Positions 30,857-39,803 are shown, counted from the stretch's first letter. The stretch: 64,000 nucleotides of DNA from Actinomycetota bacterium (GCA_019348135.1 JAHWJY010000003.1:1-64000); one strand, 5' to 3'. The notes: generated by a model from the letters alone, not told the origin. Made by a program: numbers and translations.

Positions 30857-31282
30857 TCAGGTCGACAGGTCCTTCTCGACCTTGTCGAGGTCCTTGGAGA
30901 ACTGCTTGCCGATGCGCTTGCCGACCATCCTGCTGCCGAGCGGGAAGAAGCTCCCCGGGTCGGTCTCGAGGCTCGCGTCGACCCGGGTCCCGCCGTCCTC
31001 GTCGGAGAGGGCGAAGTCGAAGCCGAGGTGGAACGGCTCGTCGCCCGAGAACGCGTAGCGGCGGCCCGGGTCCCAGGCGGTCACCGTCGACCGGGACTCG
31101 AAGTCCATGCCGAGGAAGCCGGCCTTCGTGACGAGCACGCGGCCCTCGCCGGGTTCGCCCTCCGCCCGCACCTGCTTGGCGGCGCTCACGAGCTCCGGGC
31201 CGTTGGCGGGGTCGGTGATGTAGTCGAACACCTCGTCCGGTGACATGCCGGTGATGTGGCGGGTCTCCTCGAAGCGCTGCAC
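30857..31282 (-). CDS. SRPBCC/START-like lipid-binding-fold protein
   Basis: 141 residues from GTG 31282. The helix-grip fold is recognisable from the N-terminal strand FEETRHITGMSPDEVFDYITDP, the central VTAWDPGRRYAFSGDE and the long C-terminal helix SRMVGKRIGKQFSKDLDKVEKDL. Family members bind hydrophobic ligands or act as small cyclases and transfer proteins. No catalytic residue set allows a specific call. It is transcribed towards purD and precedes the receiver gene's end on the same strand by 36 bases, so the two may be cotranscribed. Confidence 0.8.
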   Translation of the reverse strand: MQRFEETRHITGMSPDEVFDYITDPANGPELVSAAKQVRAEGEPGEGRVLVTKAGFLGMDFESRSTVTAWDPGRRYAFSGDEPFHLGFDFALSDEDGGTRVDASLETDPGSFFPLGSRMVGKRIGKQFSKDLDKVEKDLST

Positions 31283-31318
31283 GGTGGCTCCCTCTCGTCG
31301 ATCGTCCCGTGCGTGCTC

Positions 31319-31852
31319 TCAGTCGTCCTGCTGGCCCAGGTCCGTGTCGGCGATCGCGACGGCGGTGGTCGCGCCGGAGACGCCGGCGGAGACGTGGACC
31401 TTCGAGCTCGGGGCGAGGACGGTCTCGCCGCGCAGCGCGCGGCGGAACTCGAGCAGGAGGCTCGTCAGCTGGCCGGCCATGTCGGAGCCGAGCTCGGTCT
31501 TCTCGACGTAGGCGAACGCGCCGGCGGCGATCGAGGGGGCGGCCTCCTGGCGTGCCTGGAGGGCGGAGAGCACCACGACCATGGAGCGGGGCGAGGCCGA
31601 GACGATCTTGGGCAGCGCCTCACGTCCGTCGACCTCGGGCATCATGAGGTCGAGCAGCACGACGTCCGGGGCGTGCTCGGCCGCGAGGTCGATGGCGTCG
31701 CGACCGTTGGCGGCCTCGGCCACGACCCGGAAGGACCCCGAGCGCTGCAGCCCGATCCGGATGAGCGTGCGGAGGTCCTCCTCGTCGTCGACGAGCAGGA
31801 CGGTGGCGGGCTCGTTCGTCCCGTCGGGGAGGCCCCCCTGGTCCGCTGTCAC
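31319..31852 (-). CDS. Stand-alone response regulator receiver protein
   Basis: 177 residues from GTG 31852. The receiver (residues 16-135) has VDDEED acidic cluster, phospho-acceptor Asp68 in VVLLDLMMPEVDGREALP, and lysine in AYVEKTE. The remaining 40 residues (VLAPSSKVHVSAGVSGA tail) carry no DNA-binding domain. The domain order is CheY-like with a C-terminal extension of unknown use. There is no adjacent histidine kinase; its partner may be one of the orphan kinases elsewhere in the window. It diverges from purC. Confidence 0.88.
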   Translation of the reverse strand: MTADQGGLPDGTNEPATVLLVDDEEDLRTLIRIGLQRSGSFRVVAEAANGRDAIDLAAEHAPDVVLLDLMMPEVDGREALPKIVSASPRSMVVVLSALQARQEAAPSIAAGAFAYVEKTELGSDMAGQLTSLLLEFRRALRGETVLAPSSKVHVSAGVSGATTAVAIADTDLGQQDD

Positions 31853-32087
31853 CCCTGCACACCTCGCGTCGTCGGCGTCCCCGGGGCCGTGATGCGGCCG
31901 ACGACGGGGACGTATCGTGGCCCTACTGTACGCAAGGTCGGCCCGTGGCGCGTTCCGACGGAGGGAGCTCGCCCGCCTCGCATCCCCGTGAGCGTCCGGA
32001 TGTGCGCGGAGGATGCGGCCGGGGCCGCAGAGCGGACACTTCGGGCGCTCCCCGCACCGACCGCCAGCACCTCCGAAGGAGACGACC

Positions 32088-32987
32088 GTGGACCTCCCGG
32101 GCCTCGCCCACGTCCGTTCCGGCAAGGTGCGCGACCTCTACGAGGTGGACGACGACCACCTGCTCCTCGTGGCGTCCGACCGCGTCTCGACCTACGACGT
32201 GGTCCACCCGACCCCCATCCCGGACAAGGGCCGGGTGCTCACGGGCATCTCGGCGTTCTGGTTCGCGCGACTGGCCGACGTCGTCGACAACCACCTGGTC
32301 ACCACCGACGTCGAGGCGTTCCCGGCGGCCGCCCAGCCGCACCGGGACCACCTGCGGGGGAGGACGATGCTGGTCCGGCGCGTGGACGTGGTCCCCTTCG
32401 AGTGCGTCGTGCGTGGCTACCTGGCCGGATCCGGCTGGCGCGAGTACCAGGAGACGGGGGAGGTCTGCGGGGTCGCGCTCCCGGCGGGGCTGCACGAGGC
32501 CTCCGAGCTGCCAGCGCCGATCTTCACGCCGGCGACCAAAGCCGCGGACGGCGAGCACGACGAGAACGTGCCGTTCGCCGTCGTGGAGGCCGCGGTCGGG
32601 GCACGCCTCGCCGCCACCCTGCGTGACCTCTCGGTCGCCCTCTACGAGCGGGGCCGCGCGCACGCCCGCGAGCAGGGGATCATCCTCGCGGACACCAAGT
32701 TCGAGTTCGGTGTGCGGGACGGGCGGGTCGTGCTCGCCGACGAGGTGATGACCCCGGACTCGTCCCGCTACTGGCCCGCGGACACCTGGCGGCCCGGGAC
32801 CAACCCGCCCAGCTTCGACAAGCAGTTCGTGCGCGACTACGCGACGTCGACCGGCTGGGACAAGACCCCCCCGGCGCCGGAGCTGCCGGCGGACGTGGTC
32901 ATGGCCACGCGCGGCAAGTACGCCGAGGTCTACGAGCGCATCACCGGGCGGTCGTTCGCCGCGTTGCTCGAGGGCGAGCTCGCCTGA
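32088..32987 (+). CDS. purC: SAICAR synthetase
   Basis: 299 residues from GTG 32088 with GAAGGAGACG upstream. The family pattern begins HVRSGKVRDLYEVDDDHLLLVASDRVSTYD, then VVPFECVVRGYLAGSGW and the late LADTKFEFG and LADEVMTPDSSRYW signatures. It ligates aspartate to CAIR in IMP synthesis. In many actinobacteria purC is followed by purS, purQ and purL; here wrbA follows instead, so the purine genes are only partly clustered. Confidence 0.97.
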   Translation: MDLPGLAHVRSGKVRDLYEVDDDHLLLVASDRVSTYDVVHPTPIPDKGRVLTGISAFWFARLADVVDNHLVTTDVEAFPAAAQPHRDHLRGRTMLVRRVDVVPFECVVRGYLAGSGWREYQETGEVCGVALPAGLHEASELPAPIFTPATKAADGEHDENVPFAVVEAAVGARLAATLRDLSVALYERGRAHAREQGIILADTKFEFGVRDGRVVLADEVMTPDSSRYWPADTWRPGTNPPSFDKQFVRDYATSTGWDKTPPAPELPADVVMATRGKYAEVYERITGRSFAALLEGELA

Positions 32988-33123
32988 ACGGCCGGTCGTC
33001 CGTCGGGCCGTCTGTGGCGGCTGTTCCCCGCGCCGCGCCCACGTTCGTCGGTAGGGCCCGCCTGCGCGGGTGCTGGTCGCCGGGTTCGTTGGAACCTGAA
33101 CGGAACCGACGAGAGGGAGACCC

Positions 33124-33732
33124 ATGGCGAGCATCGGCATCGTCTACTACTCGATGTACGGCCACACGACCGACCTGGCCCGGACGCTGAAGGACGGGAT
33201 CGAGAAGGACGGTGGCGAGGCCCACCTGCGGCTCGTCCCCGAGCTGCTGCCGCGATCCGTGATCGACGAGCAGGGCGTCGCGACCGTCGACGAGCTCGAG
33301 GACGTCACCGAGGCGACCGTCGACGAGCTCCCCGACTTCGACGGGATCCTGTTCGGGTCGCCGACGCGGTTCGGCAACCGGACGGCGCAGCTGTCGAACT
33401 TCCTCGACCAGACCGGGCCGCTGTGGCAGGCCGGCGCGCTCCACGGCAAGACGGCCGGGTTCTTCACCGGGGCCGCGACGATCCACGGTGGGCACGAGAC
33501 CACCATCCTCACGATGTCGACCTACGCCATGCACCTCGGGATGCTGATCGTCCCCGCCGGCTACGCGCTGGGCGAGACCATGGGCGAGACCCGCACCGGC
33601 GGGTCGCCCTACGGCCCGACGCACTTCTCCCCCATGGGCGGCGGCAAGGACGGTCTGTCCGACGACGAGTCGCAGATCGCCCTCGACTACGCGCGCTGGT
33701 TCCACCAGGTCACCGACAAGGTCGCTGCCTGA
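33124..33732 (+). CDS. wrbA: NAD(P)H:quinone oxidoreductase (WrbA type)
   Basis: 202 residues from ATG 33124 with GAGAGGGAGA upstream. The flavodoxin-like FMN loop is YYSMYGHTTDLARTL, and the second loop is FGSPTRFGNRTAQLSNFLDQTG; the HGGHETTILTM and YGPTHFSPMGGG segments are characteristic of WrbA, where they make up the tetramer and quinone site. It reduces quinones by two electrons to protect against oxidative stress. Its stop is 56 bases before the next gene. A 12-base sequence upstream (33051-33062, GTAGGGCCCGCC) is shared with the terminator at 3792-3803. Confidence 0.95.
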   Translation: MASIGIVYYSMYGHTTDLARTLKDGIEKDGGEAHLRLVPELLPRSVIDEQGVATVDELEDVTEATVDELPDFDGILFGSPTRFGNRTAQLSNFLDQTGPLWQAGALHGKTAGFFTGAATIHGGHETTILTMSTYAMHLGMLIVPAGYALGETMGETRTGGSPYGPTHFSPMGGGKDGLSDDESQIALDYARWFHQVTDKVAA

Positions 33733-33788
33733 CCCAGCCCGCGCCCCCCCTCCGCCCGTGGCAGACTCCCCGCCGGCAGGAGGACGCG

Positions 33789-34316
33789 GTGGGAGACGGG
33801 TTCGGACCGGTCGGGCGGCAGCTCCGGCAGGGCGTCGGCGGGGAGCTCCGCGCGGAAGCGGAGGAGACCGAACGCCTCGCGGCGCTCGCTGCCCGCCGGC
33901 GACGATCCCTCGCCGACGTGGCCGCCGACCTGCTCGCGCGTGGCGACACCGTGGCCGTCGACGTGCCCGGCCGGCGCTTCACCGGTCGGGTGGTGCACGC
34001 GGCCGCGGACGTGATGCGGGTGCGCACCGTCAGCGGCGCCGTGGACGTCCCGCTGCGCGGGCCGGTCACGCTGAGCGTGGTCGAGCGCGCCCGCGCGGGT
34101 GGCGTCGACCACCCCGGGGGTCCGTCCTCGTTCCGCTCGCGGCTGCTCGAGCTCGAGCTCGAGGGCGCGGCCGTGGAGCTCGGCGACGCGGCCACGGGCG
34201 ACACGGTCGTCGGCCGGCTGACCGCGGTCGCCGTCGACCACGCCGTCGTGGTCGGGCCCGGCGGCACCGAGCGCTACGTGTCGCTCGCGGGGATCGCGTA
34301 CGTCCGCGTCCCGTAG
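33789..34316 (+). CDS. Unrecognised protein with two Sm-like beta segments
   Basis: 175 residues from GTG 33789 with GGAGGA upstream. No family was recognised. The first 50 residues are a charged helix (GELRAEAEETERLAALAARRRR). Two similar beta-rich halves follow: DTVAVDVPGRRFTGRVVHAA ... MRVRTVSGAVDVPLRG and DTVVGRLTAVAVDHAVVVGPG ... YVSLAGIAYVRVP. Each has a GxTVxG strand followed by a hydrophobic strand and a VxL turn, like small Sm/PRC-barrel folds. It ends two bases before the convergent DsrE-like gene. Cellular role unknown. Confidence 0.6.
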   Translation: MGDGFGPVGRQLRQGVGGELRAEAEETERLAALAARRRRSLADVAADLLARGDTVAVDVPGRRFTGRVVHAAADVMRVRTVSGAVDVPLRGPVTLSVVERARAGGVDHPGGPSSFRSRLLELELEGAAVELGDAATGDTVVGRLTAVAVDHAVVVGPGGTERYVSLAGIAYVRVP

Positions 34317-34317
34317 G

Positions 34318-34683
34318 TCACGTCAGCGTCATCGAGCGGCCCTCGGCCAGCGCCTCGACGATGCGGGCCGCGCCCACGATCTGGGCGCCGTCGATGACGT
34401 CGTCGCCCGTGATGCCGCGCTTCGTCGTGCAGGCCGAGCACAGCCACAGCTCCCCGCCGGCGTCGAGCAGCTGGCGGATGAGGTCGACGAGCGGCGGCAT
34501 GCCCTCCTCCTCGATGGTCTCGGCGTAGCCCGGCGTGCCGATGCGCACGGCCTCGGTGGTGCAGACCACCGTGGCGCGCTTGCCGCTGATCGCGGCCACG
34601 CTGGCGGCGATGAAGGGCACCGTGGCCCGTTCGGGCTCCGCTGCGCCGGCGGTGCAGGGGAACAGGAAGCGTTCGTCGGGCAC
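34318..34683 (-). CDS. DsrE/DsrF-like protein
   Basis: 121 residues from GTG 34683. The order FLFPCTAGAAEPERATVPFIAA, ATVVCTTEAVRIG and LWLCSACTTKRGI fits the DsrE fold, small proteins in sulfur-relay or peroxiredoxin-like roles. Three cysteines are visible (C10, C41 and the CSAC pair near 81-84); a CSAC pair resembles a redox or metal-binding motif. The fold and spacing suggest a cytoplasmic hexameric protein, but no sulfur-oxidation gene lies nearby. Confidence 0.75.
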   Translation of the reverse strand: MPDERFLFPCTAGAAEPERATVPFIAASVAAISGKRATVVCTTEAVRIGTPGYAETIEEEGMPPLVDLIRQLLDAGGELWLCSACTTKRGITGDDVIDGAQIVGAARIVEALAEGRSMTLT

Positions 34684-34781
34684 GTGCGGCTCCGTGGTCG
34701 GGAGGAGGCACGGTAGAGGGAACCGGGTCCGGCGGGCGGTCGTAGGCTCGACGCCCGGCCCCGACCCCCCGGGAGGCACCC

Positions 34782-36008
34782 GTGCCCGTCGCCCACGCCC
34801 GTCCCCTCGTCGTGCGCGGCCGCCTGGCGCAGCCGGACGGCCCCACCGCACCGGACGGGACGGTGATGGTCGAGGCCGGACGCGTGACGTACGCCGGCCC
34901 GTCCGGGTCGGCCCCACCCGCACCCGACGGCGCGTACGAGCTCCCGGTGGAGGGCACGATCGTGCCGGGTCTGGTCGACGCCCACGTGCACCTCACCTGC
35001 GACGGCGGGCCCGACCTCCAGGCCGAGGTGGAGGGTCTGGGGCCAGCGGCGCTGACGGTGAAGGCGCTCGCGAACGCGTGGCGCAGCCTCGCGCGGGGGG
35101 TGGTCGCGGTCCGGGACCTGGGCGCCCCCTGCGGCGAGGCCGTCGCCGTGGCGGAGGCCGTGGCCGAGGGTCGGCTGCACGGACCGGAGGTCGCGGCGGC
35201 CGGCCGCGCCCTCACGGCGCCCGGCGGCCACATCCCCTACCTCGGGCGCGTCGAACGGGGCGTCGAGGCCATGGGGCGCGCCGCCGAGGAGGAGCTGCGG
35301 GACGGCGCGGCCGGGATCAAGCTCGTGGCGACGGGCGGCATCCTCACGCGGGGGGTGCCGATCGGCAACCTCGCCTTCGAAGAGGACGAGCTCGCCGCCG
35401 CCGCGGAGGTGGCGCGCGCCGCCGGCGCGTGGGTGGCCGCGCACGTGATCGGCCTCGAGGGGACGAAGCGGGCGGTCCGGGCCGGGGCCACGACCCTCGA
35501 GCACGCCACCTTCGTCGACGACGAGGCGGTGGAGCTGATCCGCGACCGCGGGGTCGTGACCGTGGCGACCCTGAGCGCGCTCCACGCCATCCTGCGGCAC
35601 GGGCGCGCCGGCGGCGTGCCGGAGGAGTCGGTCCTCAAGGCCGAGTCGGTCCTCGAGATCCACACCGAGTCGATGCGGCGCGTCGCCGCCGCGGGTCTTT
35701 CGCTGGCGACCGGTACGGACGCGGGCACGCCGTTCAACCCGCACGGCGGCGTCGCGGCCGAGGCCCGCCTGCTCGTGCAGGAGGTGGGTCTGTCCCCGTC
35801 GGAGGCCTTCGCCGCGGCGACCACCGTGGCCGCCCGCTGCCTGGGACGCAGCGACCTCGGCCGGATCGTCGCCGGCGGCCCGGGCCACCTCCTCGTCGTC
35901 GAGGGCGACCCCGGGGACGACGTGACCGCGCTCGACCGCGTGCGGTCGGTCGTGTGGGGTGGCTTCCCGGTCGGGCCCCACCTCGCGAACCTCCTGCCGT
36001 TGTCGTAG
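34782..36008 (+). CDS. Amidohydrolase (imidazolonepropionase-like metal hydrolase)
   Basis: 408 residues from GTG 34782, preceded by GGGAGG. It has the amidohydrolase layout: N-terminal beta-domain, then GTIVPGLVDAHVHLTCDG with the HxH metal pair, KLVATGGI carrying the likely carboxylated lysine, AAHVIG and LEHATF with the two further histidines, and GTDAGTPFNPHGG with the catalytic Asp. The composite beta-sandwich is closed by the C-terminal LVVEGDP. This subgroup often hydrolyses dipeptides or cyclic imides; the substrate here is not known. The gene stands alone. Confidence 0.88.
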   Translation: MPVAHARPLVVRGRLAQPDGPTAPDGTVMVEAGRVTYAGPSGSAPPAPDGAYELPVEGTIVPGLVDAHVHLTCDGGPDLQAEVEGLGPAALTVKALANAWRSLARGVVAVRDLGAPCGEAVAVAEAVAEGRLHGPEVAAAGRALTAPGGHIPYLGRVERGVEAMGRAAEEELRDGAAGIKLVATGGILTRGVPIGNLAFEEDELAAAAEVARAAGAWVAAHVIGLEGTKRAVRAGATTLEHATFVDDEAVELIRDRGVVTVATLSALHAILRHGRAGGVPEESVLKAESVLEIHTESMRRVAAAGLSLATGTDAGTPFNPHGGVAAEARLLVQEVGLSPSEAFAAATTVAARCLGRSDLGRIVAGGPGHLLVVEGDPGDDVTALDRVRSVVWGGFPVGPHLANLLPLS

Positions 36009-36102
36009 CCTCCCAGGCCGCGCCGGCCCGGGAGCTGTCCATCCCCGCCGGCCCGACGCGCGGCCGACCGTCCCGGTCCGTGCCCCACGAGAGGGATCGT
36101 CC

Positions 36103-37428
36103 ATGCAGACGTCCACCTGGTCGCGCCGTGCCGCGGCGGCACTCGCGGTCGCGCTGCTCGCGGCTGGCTGCTCCACGGGCGGGGAGACGCCCGGCGACGA
36201 TGCCGGGACCGGGACCGACGCCTCCGTCGCTCCTCCCGACGAGCCCGGGGGGGACCCGACCCCGGAGGGCGACCCGACCGGCGAGGCCGACGGCCGGCTG
36301 GCGCTCGGGTACGTGCTCCCCGAGTCCGGACCGCTGGCGTTCCTGGGGCCACCGCAGATCGCCGGCATCGACCTGGCCATCGAGGACATCAACGCGGCCG
36401 GAGGCGTGCTCGGCGAGGACGTCACGCTGTCGGCCGGGGACGAGGCGGGCGACCCGGTCGTCGCCTCGCAGACCGCCCAGCGGCTCGTCGACGAGGGCGT
36501 CGACGCCATCGTCGGCGCGGCGTCGTCGGGCATGTCGCTGGCGCTGATCGACGGGGTCACCAACGCCGGCGTCGCGCAGTGCTCGGCCTCGAACACCTCC
36601 CCGACGTTCACGGACTACAGCGACAACGGCCTCTACTTCCGCACGGCCCCGTCCGACGCCCTGCACGGACCGGTCCTGGCGCGCACCATCGTCGACGACG
36701 GACACCGCGACGTCGCGATCCTCGCCCGCGCCGACGACTACGGGCAGGGTCTGATGACGGCCACCCGGGACGCACTCGAGCAGCAGGGTGCCAGCGTGGT
36801 GGCGGCGATCGTCTACGACCCGGAGGCCGCGAGCTTCACGTCCGAGGCGACCCAGGTCGTCAACGCCGGCGCGGATGCGGTGGCGCTGATCTCGTTCGCC
36901 GAGGGCGCCGAGATCATCACGGCGCTGATCGAGGCCGGCGCCGGTCCCGACGACATCGGGGTCTACGGCGCGGACGGCCTCCGGTCCAACGAGCTCGCGG
37001 ACCTGGTCGATCCCACCGACCCGTCCGTCCTGGAGGGCATGCGCGGGACCGCCCCGGCCGGGGACGTCTCCGAGGACCTGGTGCAGCGCCTGCGCGGGTC
37101 CTCGGAGCTGGAGGACACGAGCTACGCCGCGCACGCGTACGACTGCACGGTCATGCTGGCGCTGGCCGCCGTGGCCGCCGGCTCCGACGCCGGTCGGGAC
37201 CTCGCGGCGCAGATGGTCGCCATCTCCCGCGACGGCACCAAGTGCACGTCCTTCCGCGAGTGCAAGGGGCTGCTCGAGCGCGACGAGGACGTGGACTACG
37301 ACGGCGCCTCGGGGTCGGTCGACCTCCTGCCCCAGGGGGAGCCGGAGACGGGGACCTACGAGGTGTGGACGATCGACGGAGAAGGCGACGTCCGCACGGA
37401 CCGGACCGTCGAGGTCGGGTCGGACTGA
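36103..37428 (+). CDS. Branched-chain-type ABC transporter substrate-binding lipoprotein
   Basis: 441 residues from ATG 36103. Signal peptide and lipobox LLAAGCSTG put a lipidated cysteine near 23. A low-complexity acidic spacer of about 40 residues follows. The type I periplasmic binding fold (Leu/Ile/Val-binding, PF13458) shows as LALGYVLPESGPLAFLGPPQIAGIDLAIEDIN, then AIVGAASSGMSLA and the hinge DVAILARADDYGQG. No permease or ATPase gene is next to it, so it is an orphan binding protein here. Ligand, an amino acid or small organic acid, is not determined. Confidence 0.9.
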   Translation: MQTSTWSRRAAAALAVALLAAGCSTGGETPGDDAGTGTDASVAPPDEPGGDPTPEGDPTGEADGRLALGYVLPESGPLAFLGPPQIAGIDLAIEDINAAGGVLGEDVTLSAGDEAGDPVVASQTAQRLVDEGVDAIVGAASSGMSLALIDGVTNAGVAQCSASNTSPTFTDYSDNGLYFRTAPSDALHGPVLARTIVDDGHRDVAILARADDYGQGLMTATRDALEQQGASVVAAIVYDPEAASFTSEATQVVNAGADAVALISFAEGAEIITALIEAGAGPDDIGVYGADGLRSNELADLVDPTDPSVLEGMRGTAPAGDVSEDLVQRLRGSSELEDTSYAAHAYDCTVMLALAAVAAGSDAGRDLAAQMVAISRDGTKCTSFRECKGLLERDEDVDYDGASGSVDLLPQGEPETGTYEVWTIDGEGDVRTDRTVEVGSD

Positions 37429-37441
37429 CCCCGCGCCCGGC

Positions 37442-38167
37442 TCACGTCGCCGCCGGCTCGCCCACGAGCAGCCGCAGCACGTTCGGGTGCGCCAGGTCGG
37501 CGGCACCCGCCCCGACCCCGATGCGGGCGACGTCGAGCTCGGGCGCCGTCTGCACCGCCTCGGTGAGCTCGGCGATCAGCGCGGCGCCGGTCGCCGTGAC
37601 GAGCTCGGACGCGACGTCCGTGGCGACGAGCCGGTGGTCGCGGAGGAGCGCGACGACGGTCGGGCTCGGGACCTCGACCGCGCCCAGCGGCCGATCCACC
37701 CGACCGCTCCCCGTCGCGATGGGGCCGACGGTGATCCGCCGCAGCCCCAGGTCCGCCACGCCGGCGCAGGTGCCCACGACGTCCCCCAACCGGTCGAGGG
37801 TGCCGACCGTCGGGAACCGCACGCCGTCGACCGGCACGCCGGCGACGGACGCCTCGGCCTCGGCCAGCCGGCGGAACACGGCGTGGGCGCGGTCACGGAC
37901 GGCGTCGGGCAACCCCGCATCCTCGAGCAGCCTGCGGATGGCCGGCCAGGTCTCCGGCGTCGTCGTCCCGTGCGGAGGACGGACCCGGACGGACAGCGCC
38001 GGCGTCCCCGCACGACGGACCCGACCCCACGTCAGGCGGACGTCGCCCATGCCGAGCCGGTCGACCGCGTCCTGGATGCGCTCCAGCGACGCGCCGGCGT
38101 CGACGACGGCCCCGAGCCACATGTCGCCCGCAGCGCCGCTCGCGCACTCGAGGTGTGCCGTCGTCAC
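37442..38167 (-). CDS. LarC-like nickel-insertion protein, short form
   Basis: 241 residues from GTG 38167, convergent with the binding-protein gene. The start (HLECASGAAGDMWLGAVVDAG) matches the LarC opening S-G-x-x-G-D-M. LarC adds nickel to the pyridinium-dithiocarboxylate pincer cofactor of lactate racemase. Full LarC is about 400 residues; here only the N-terminal domain is present. The family's histidine-glutamate stretch (usually FHEVGAVD) reads VRFPTVGTLD, so the usual His and Glu are missing. No larA, larB or larE is nearby. It may be a degenerate or repurposed relative. Confidence 0.6.
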   Translation of the reverse strand: MTTAHLECASGAAGDMWLGAVVDAGASLERIQDAVDRLGMGDVRLTWGRVRRAGTPALSVRVRPPHGTTTPETWPAIRRLLEDAGLPDAVRDRAHAVFRRLAEAEASVAGVPVDGVRFPTVGTLDRLGDVVGTCAGVADLGLRRITVGPIATGSGRVDRPLGAVEVPSPTVVALLRDHRLVATDVASELVTATGAALIAELTEAVQTAPELDVARIGVGAGAADLAHPNVLRLLVGEPAAT

Positions 38168-38334
38168 CAGTCGCTCCGGACCCGGTCGGGGGGTCGCAGA
38201 CTACGGCGGAGCGGCCGGAGGACGGCACGCGAGCCGGTAGGCTCGGTGCCCGCCGGCGGGGTGGGAACGGGACGGACGTCGCGTCCGCCGCCAGTCCGGC
38301 CCCGGCGGGTCATCCGCAGCGATCAGGGGACGCC

Positions 38335-38883
38335 GTGATCCTTCCCGAAGCGACCATGGGCGTGCTCGTCCTCGCGACGGCGGCCGTGGTCGTCCTCCTC
38401 CTCGGCGTCGTCGTGGTGCTGGCCGTGCGGCTGGCCCGCCTGCGGTCCGCGTACGCCTCGGCGCTCGATCCGGCGCGGCGGGAGGACCTCTTCCAGGCGG
38501 TCCAGCGCCAGGCCGAGGACCTCGACGGGCTCCGCCGCGACGTCGGCATCGTGCACGACAACACCGAGCAGCTGCGGTCCCTCCTCCGCGAGGCCGTCAG
38601 TCGGGTCGGGATCGTTCGCTACGACGCCTTCGCGGACATGGGGGGCGCGCTGTCCTTCTCCGCCGCGCTGCTCGACGAGGACGGCCACGGCGTCGTCCTC
38701 AGCGCGATCAACGGACGGTCCGAGACCCGCGCGTACGCCAAGCCGCTCGTGGCCGGTGCCAGCCAGTACAACCTGTCGCAGGAGGAGCTCGCCGCGATCG
38801 AGGCCGCGATGGCCGGCAGCAAGGGACAGCAGGGCGGGGCGGCTCCGGCCGGTCGCCGGGGGCGACGACGGGACGCGTCGTGA
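38335..38883 (+). CDS. DUF4446 family protein
   Basis: 182 residues from GTG 38335. One N-terminal membrane helix (TMGVLVLATAAVVVLLLGVVVVLAV) is followed by a helical linker and the DUF4446 core: VSRVGIVRYDAFADMGGALSFSAALLDEDGHGVVLSAI, with the conserved Y-x-x-F/Y-x-x-x-G-G pattern. A basic tail (GRRGRRRD) closes it. It overlaps pheA by four bases (GTGA), so the two are cotranscribed; the pairing of DUF4446 with aromatic-amino-acid or serine-tRNA genes recurs in high-GC Gram-positives. Function unknown. Confidence 0.85.
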   Translation: MILPEATMGVLVLATAAVVVLLLGVVVVLAVRLARLRSAYASALDPARREDLFQAVQRQAEDLDGLRRDVGIVHDNTEQLRSLLREAVSRVGIVRYDAFADMGGALSFSAALLDEDGHGVVLSAINGRSETRAYAKPLVAGASQYNLSQEELAAIEAAMAGSKGQQGGAAPAGRRGRRRDAS

Positions 38884-39803
38884 CGGTCGCGTTCCTCGGC
38901 CCGGAGGGCACGTTCACCGAGACCGCGGCACGGCTCATCACCGGCGGCGAGGGCGACCTGCGGGCGCTGGGTGACATCACCGAGGTCTTCCGTGCGGTCG
39001 AGGAGGGCGAGGTCCAGCGCGGCGTCGTCCCGATCGAGAACACCCTCGAGGGATCGGTGACGGCGACCCTCGACGCCCTCGCCTTCGACACCGAGCTCCT
39101 GATCGAGGCGGAGCTCGAGATCCCGATCGCGCTCGTGGTCGCGGTCGCGTCCGGCGCCGGCCTCGACGCCGTCGAGGCGGTCCACAGCCATCCCGTCGCG
39201 CTCGCGTCCTGCCGGCGGTGGCTCGCCTCCAACCTCGCCGGCGTGGAGCGCGTGCCGGCGACCTCCACCGCGCGCGCCGCCCAGCTCGTGGCCGAGGACG
39301 GGGGGACGTCGCTCGCCGCCATCGTCAACCCCCTCGCCGCGGAGCGGTACGGGCTCGACGTGGTGGCCCGCAACGTGGCCGACGTCCAGGGCAACTCCAC
39401 GCGCTTCATCGTGGTCGGACGGGCCTTGCCCGAACCGACCGGTTGGGACAAGACCTCGGTCGTGGTCTTCATCGAGGAGAACCGGCCCGGCGCGCTGCTG
39501 AAGCTGCTCGAGATCTTCGCCGAGCGCGACCTCAACCTCACGAAGATCGAGTCCCGCCCGACCAAGGCCGAGCTCGGCGAGTACTGCTTCTTCCTCGACG
39601 TCGAGGGCCACCTCGCCGGCGAACGCGTCGGGGACGCGCTGTCCGCGGTCCACCGGACCCACCGGGCGGTCAAGGTCCTGGGCTCCTACCGCCGCTCCGG
39701 GGCGCGCCGGACCGACGAGGCCGAGCGCATCGCGGCCGACGACGACTCGTACCGGGCCGCGGCGGCCTGGCTGACGGACTGGCGTGCGCGCATCGGCCGC
39801 TGA
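38880..39803 (+). CDS. pheA: Prephenate dehydratase
   Basis: 307 residues from GTG 38880. The N-terminal catalytic part begins VAFLGPEGTFTETAAR and has GVVPIENTLEGSV, HSHPVALASCRRWL and the NSTRFIVVGR segment with the TRF motif needed for dehydration. The C-terminal ACT domain (VVVFIEENRPGALLKLLEIF ... LTKIESRPTK) carries the ESRP site for phenylalanine feedback. There is no chorismate mutase domain, so a separate mutase is needed. It makes phenylpyruvate in phenylalanine synthesis. Confidence 0.96.
   Translation: MTVAFLGPEGTFTETAARLITGGEGDLRALGDITEVFRAVEEGEVQRGVVPIENTLEGSVTATLDALAFDTELLIEAELEIPIALVVAVASGAGLDAVEAVHSHPVALASCRRWLASNLAGVERVPATSTARAAQLVAEDGGTSLAAIVNPLAAERYGLDVVARNVADVQGNSTRFIVVGRALPEPTGWDKTSVVVFIEENRPGALLKLLEIFAERDLNLTKIESRPTKAELGEYCFFLDVEGHLAGERVGDALSAVHRTHRAVKVLGSYRRSGARRTDEAERIAADDDSYRAAAAWLTDWRARIGR

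Noticed and set aside
33051-33070. Second copy of the 3791-3822 terminator-like palindrome
   Set aside because: Only the left 12 bases (GTAGGGCCCGCC) match; the right arm is absent, leaving just a five-base stem, so it is not a second copy.
37428-37442. Operon linking the branched-chain-type binding protein with transporter genes
   Set aside because: The neighbouring gene is convergent and LarC-like; no permease or ATPase of that class is present in this window.
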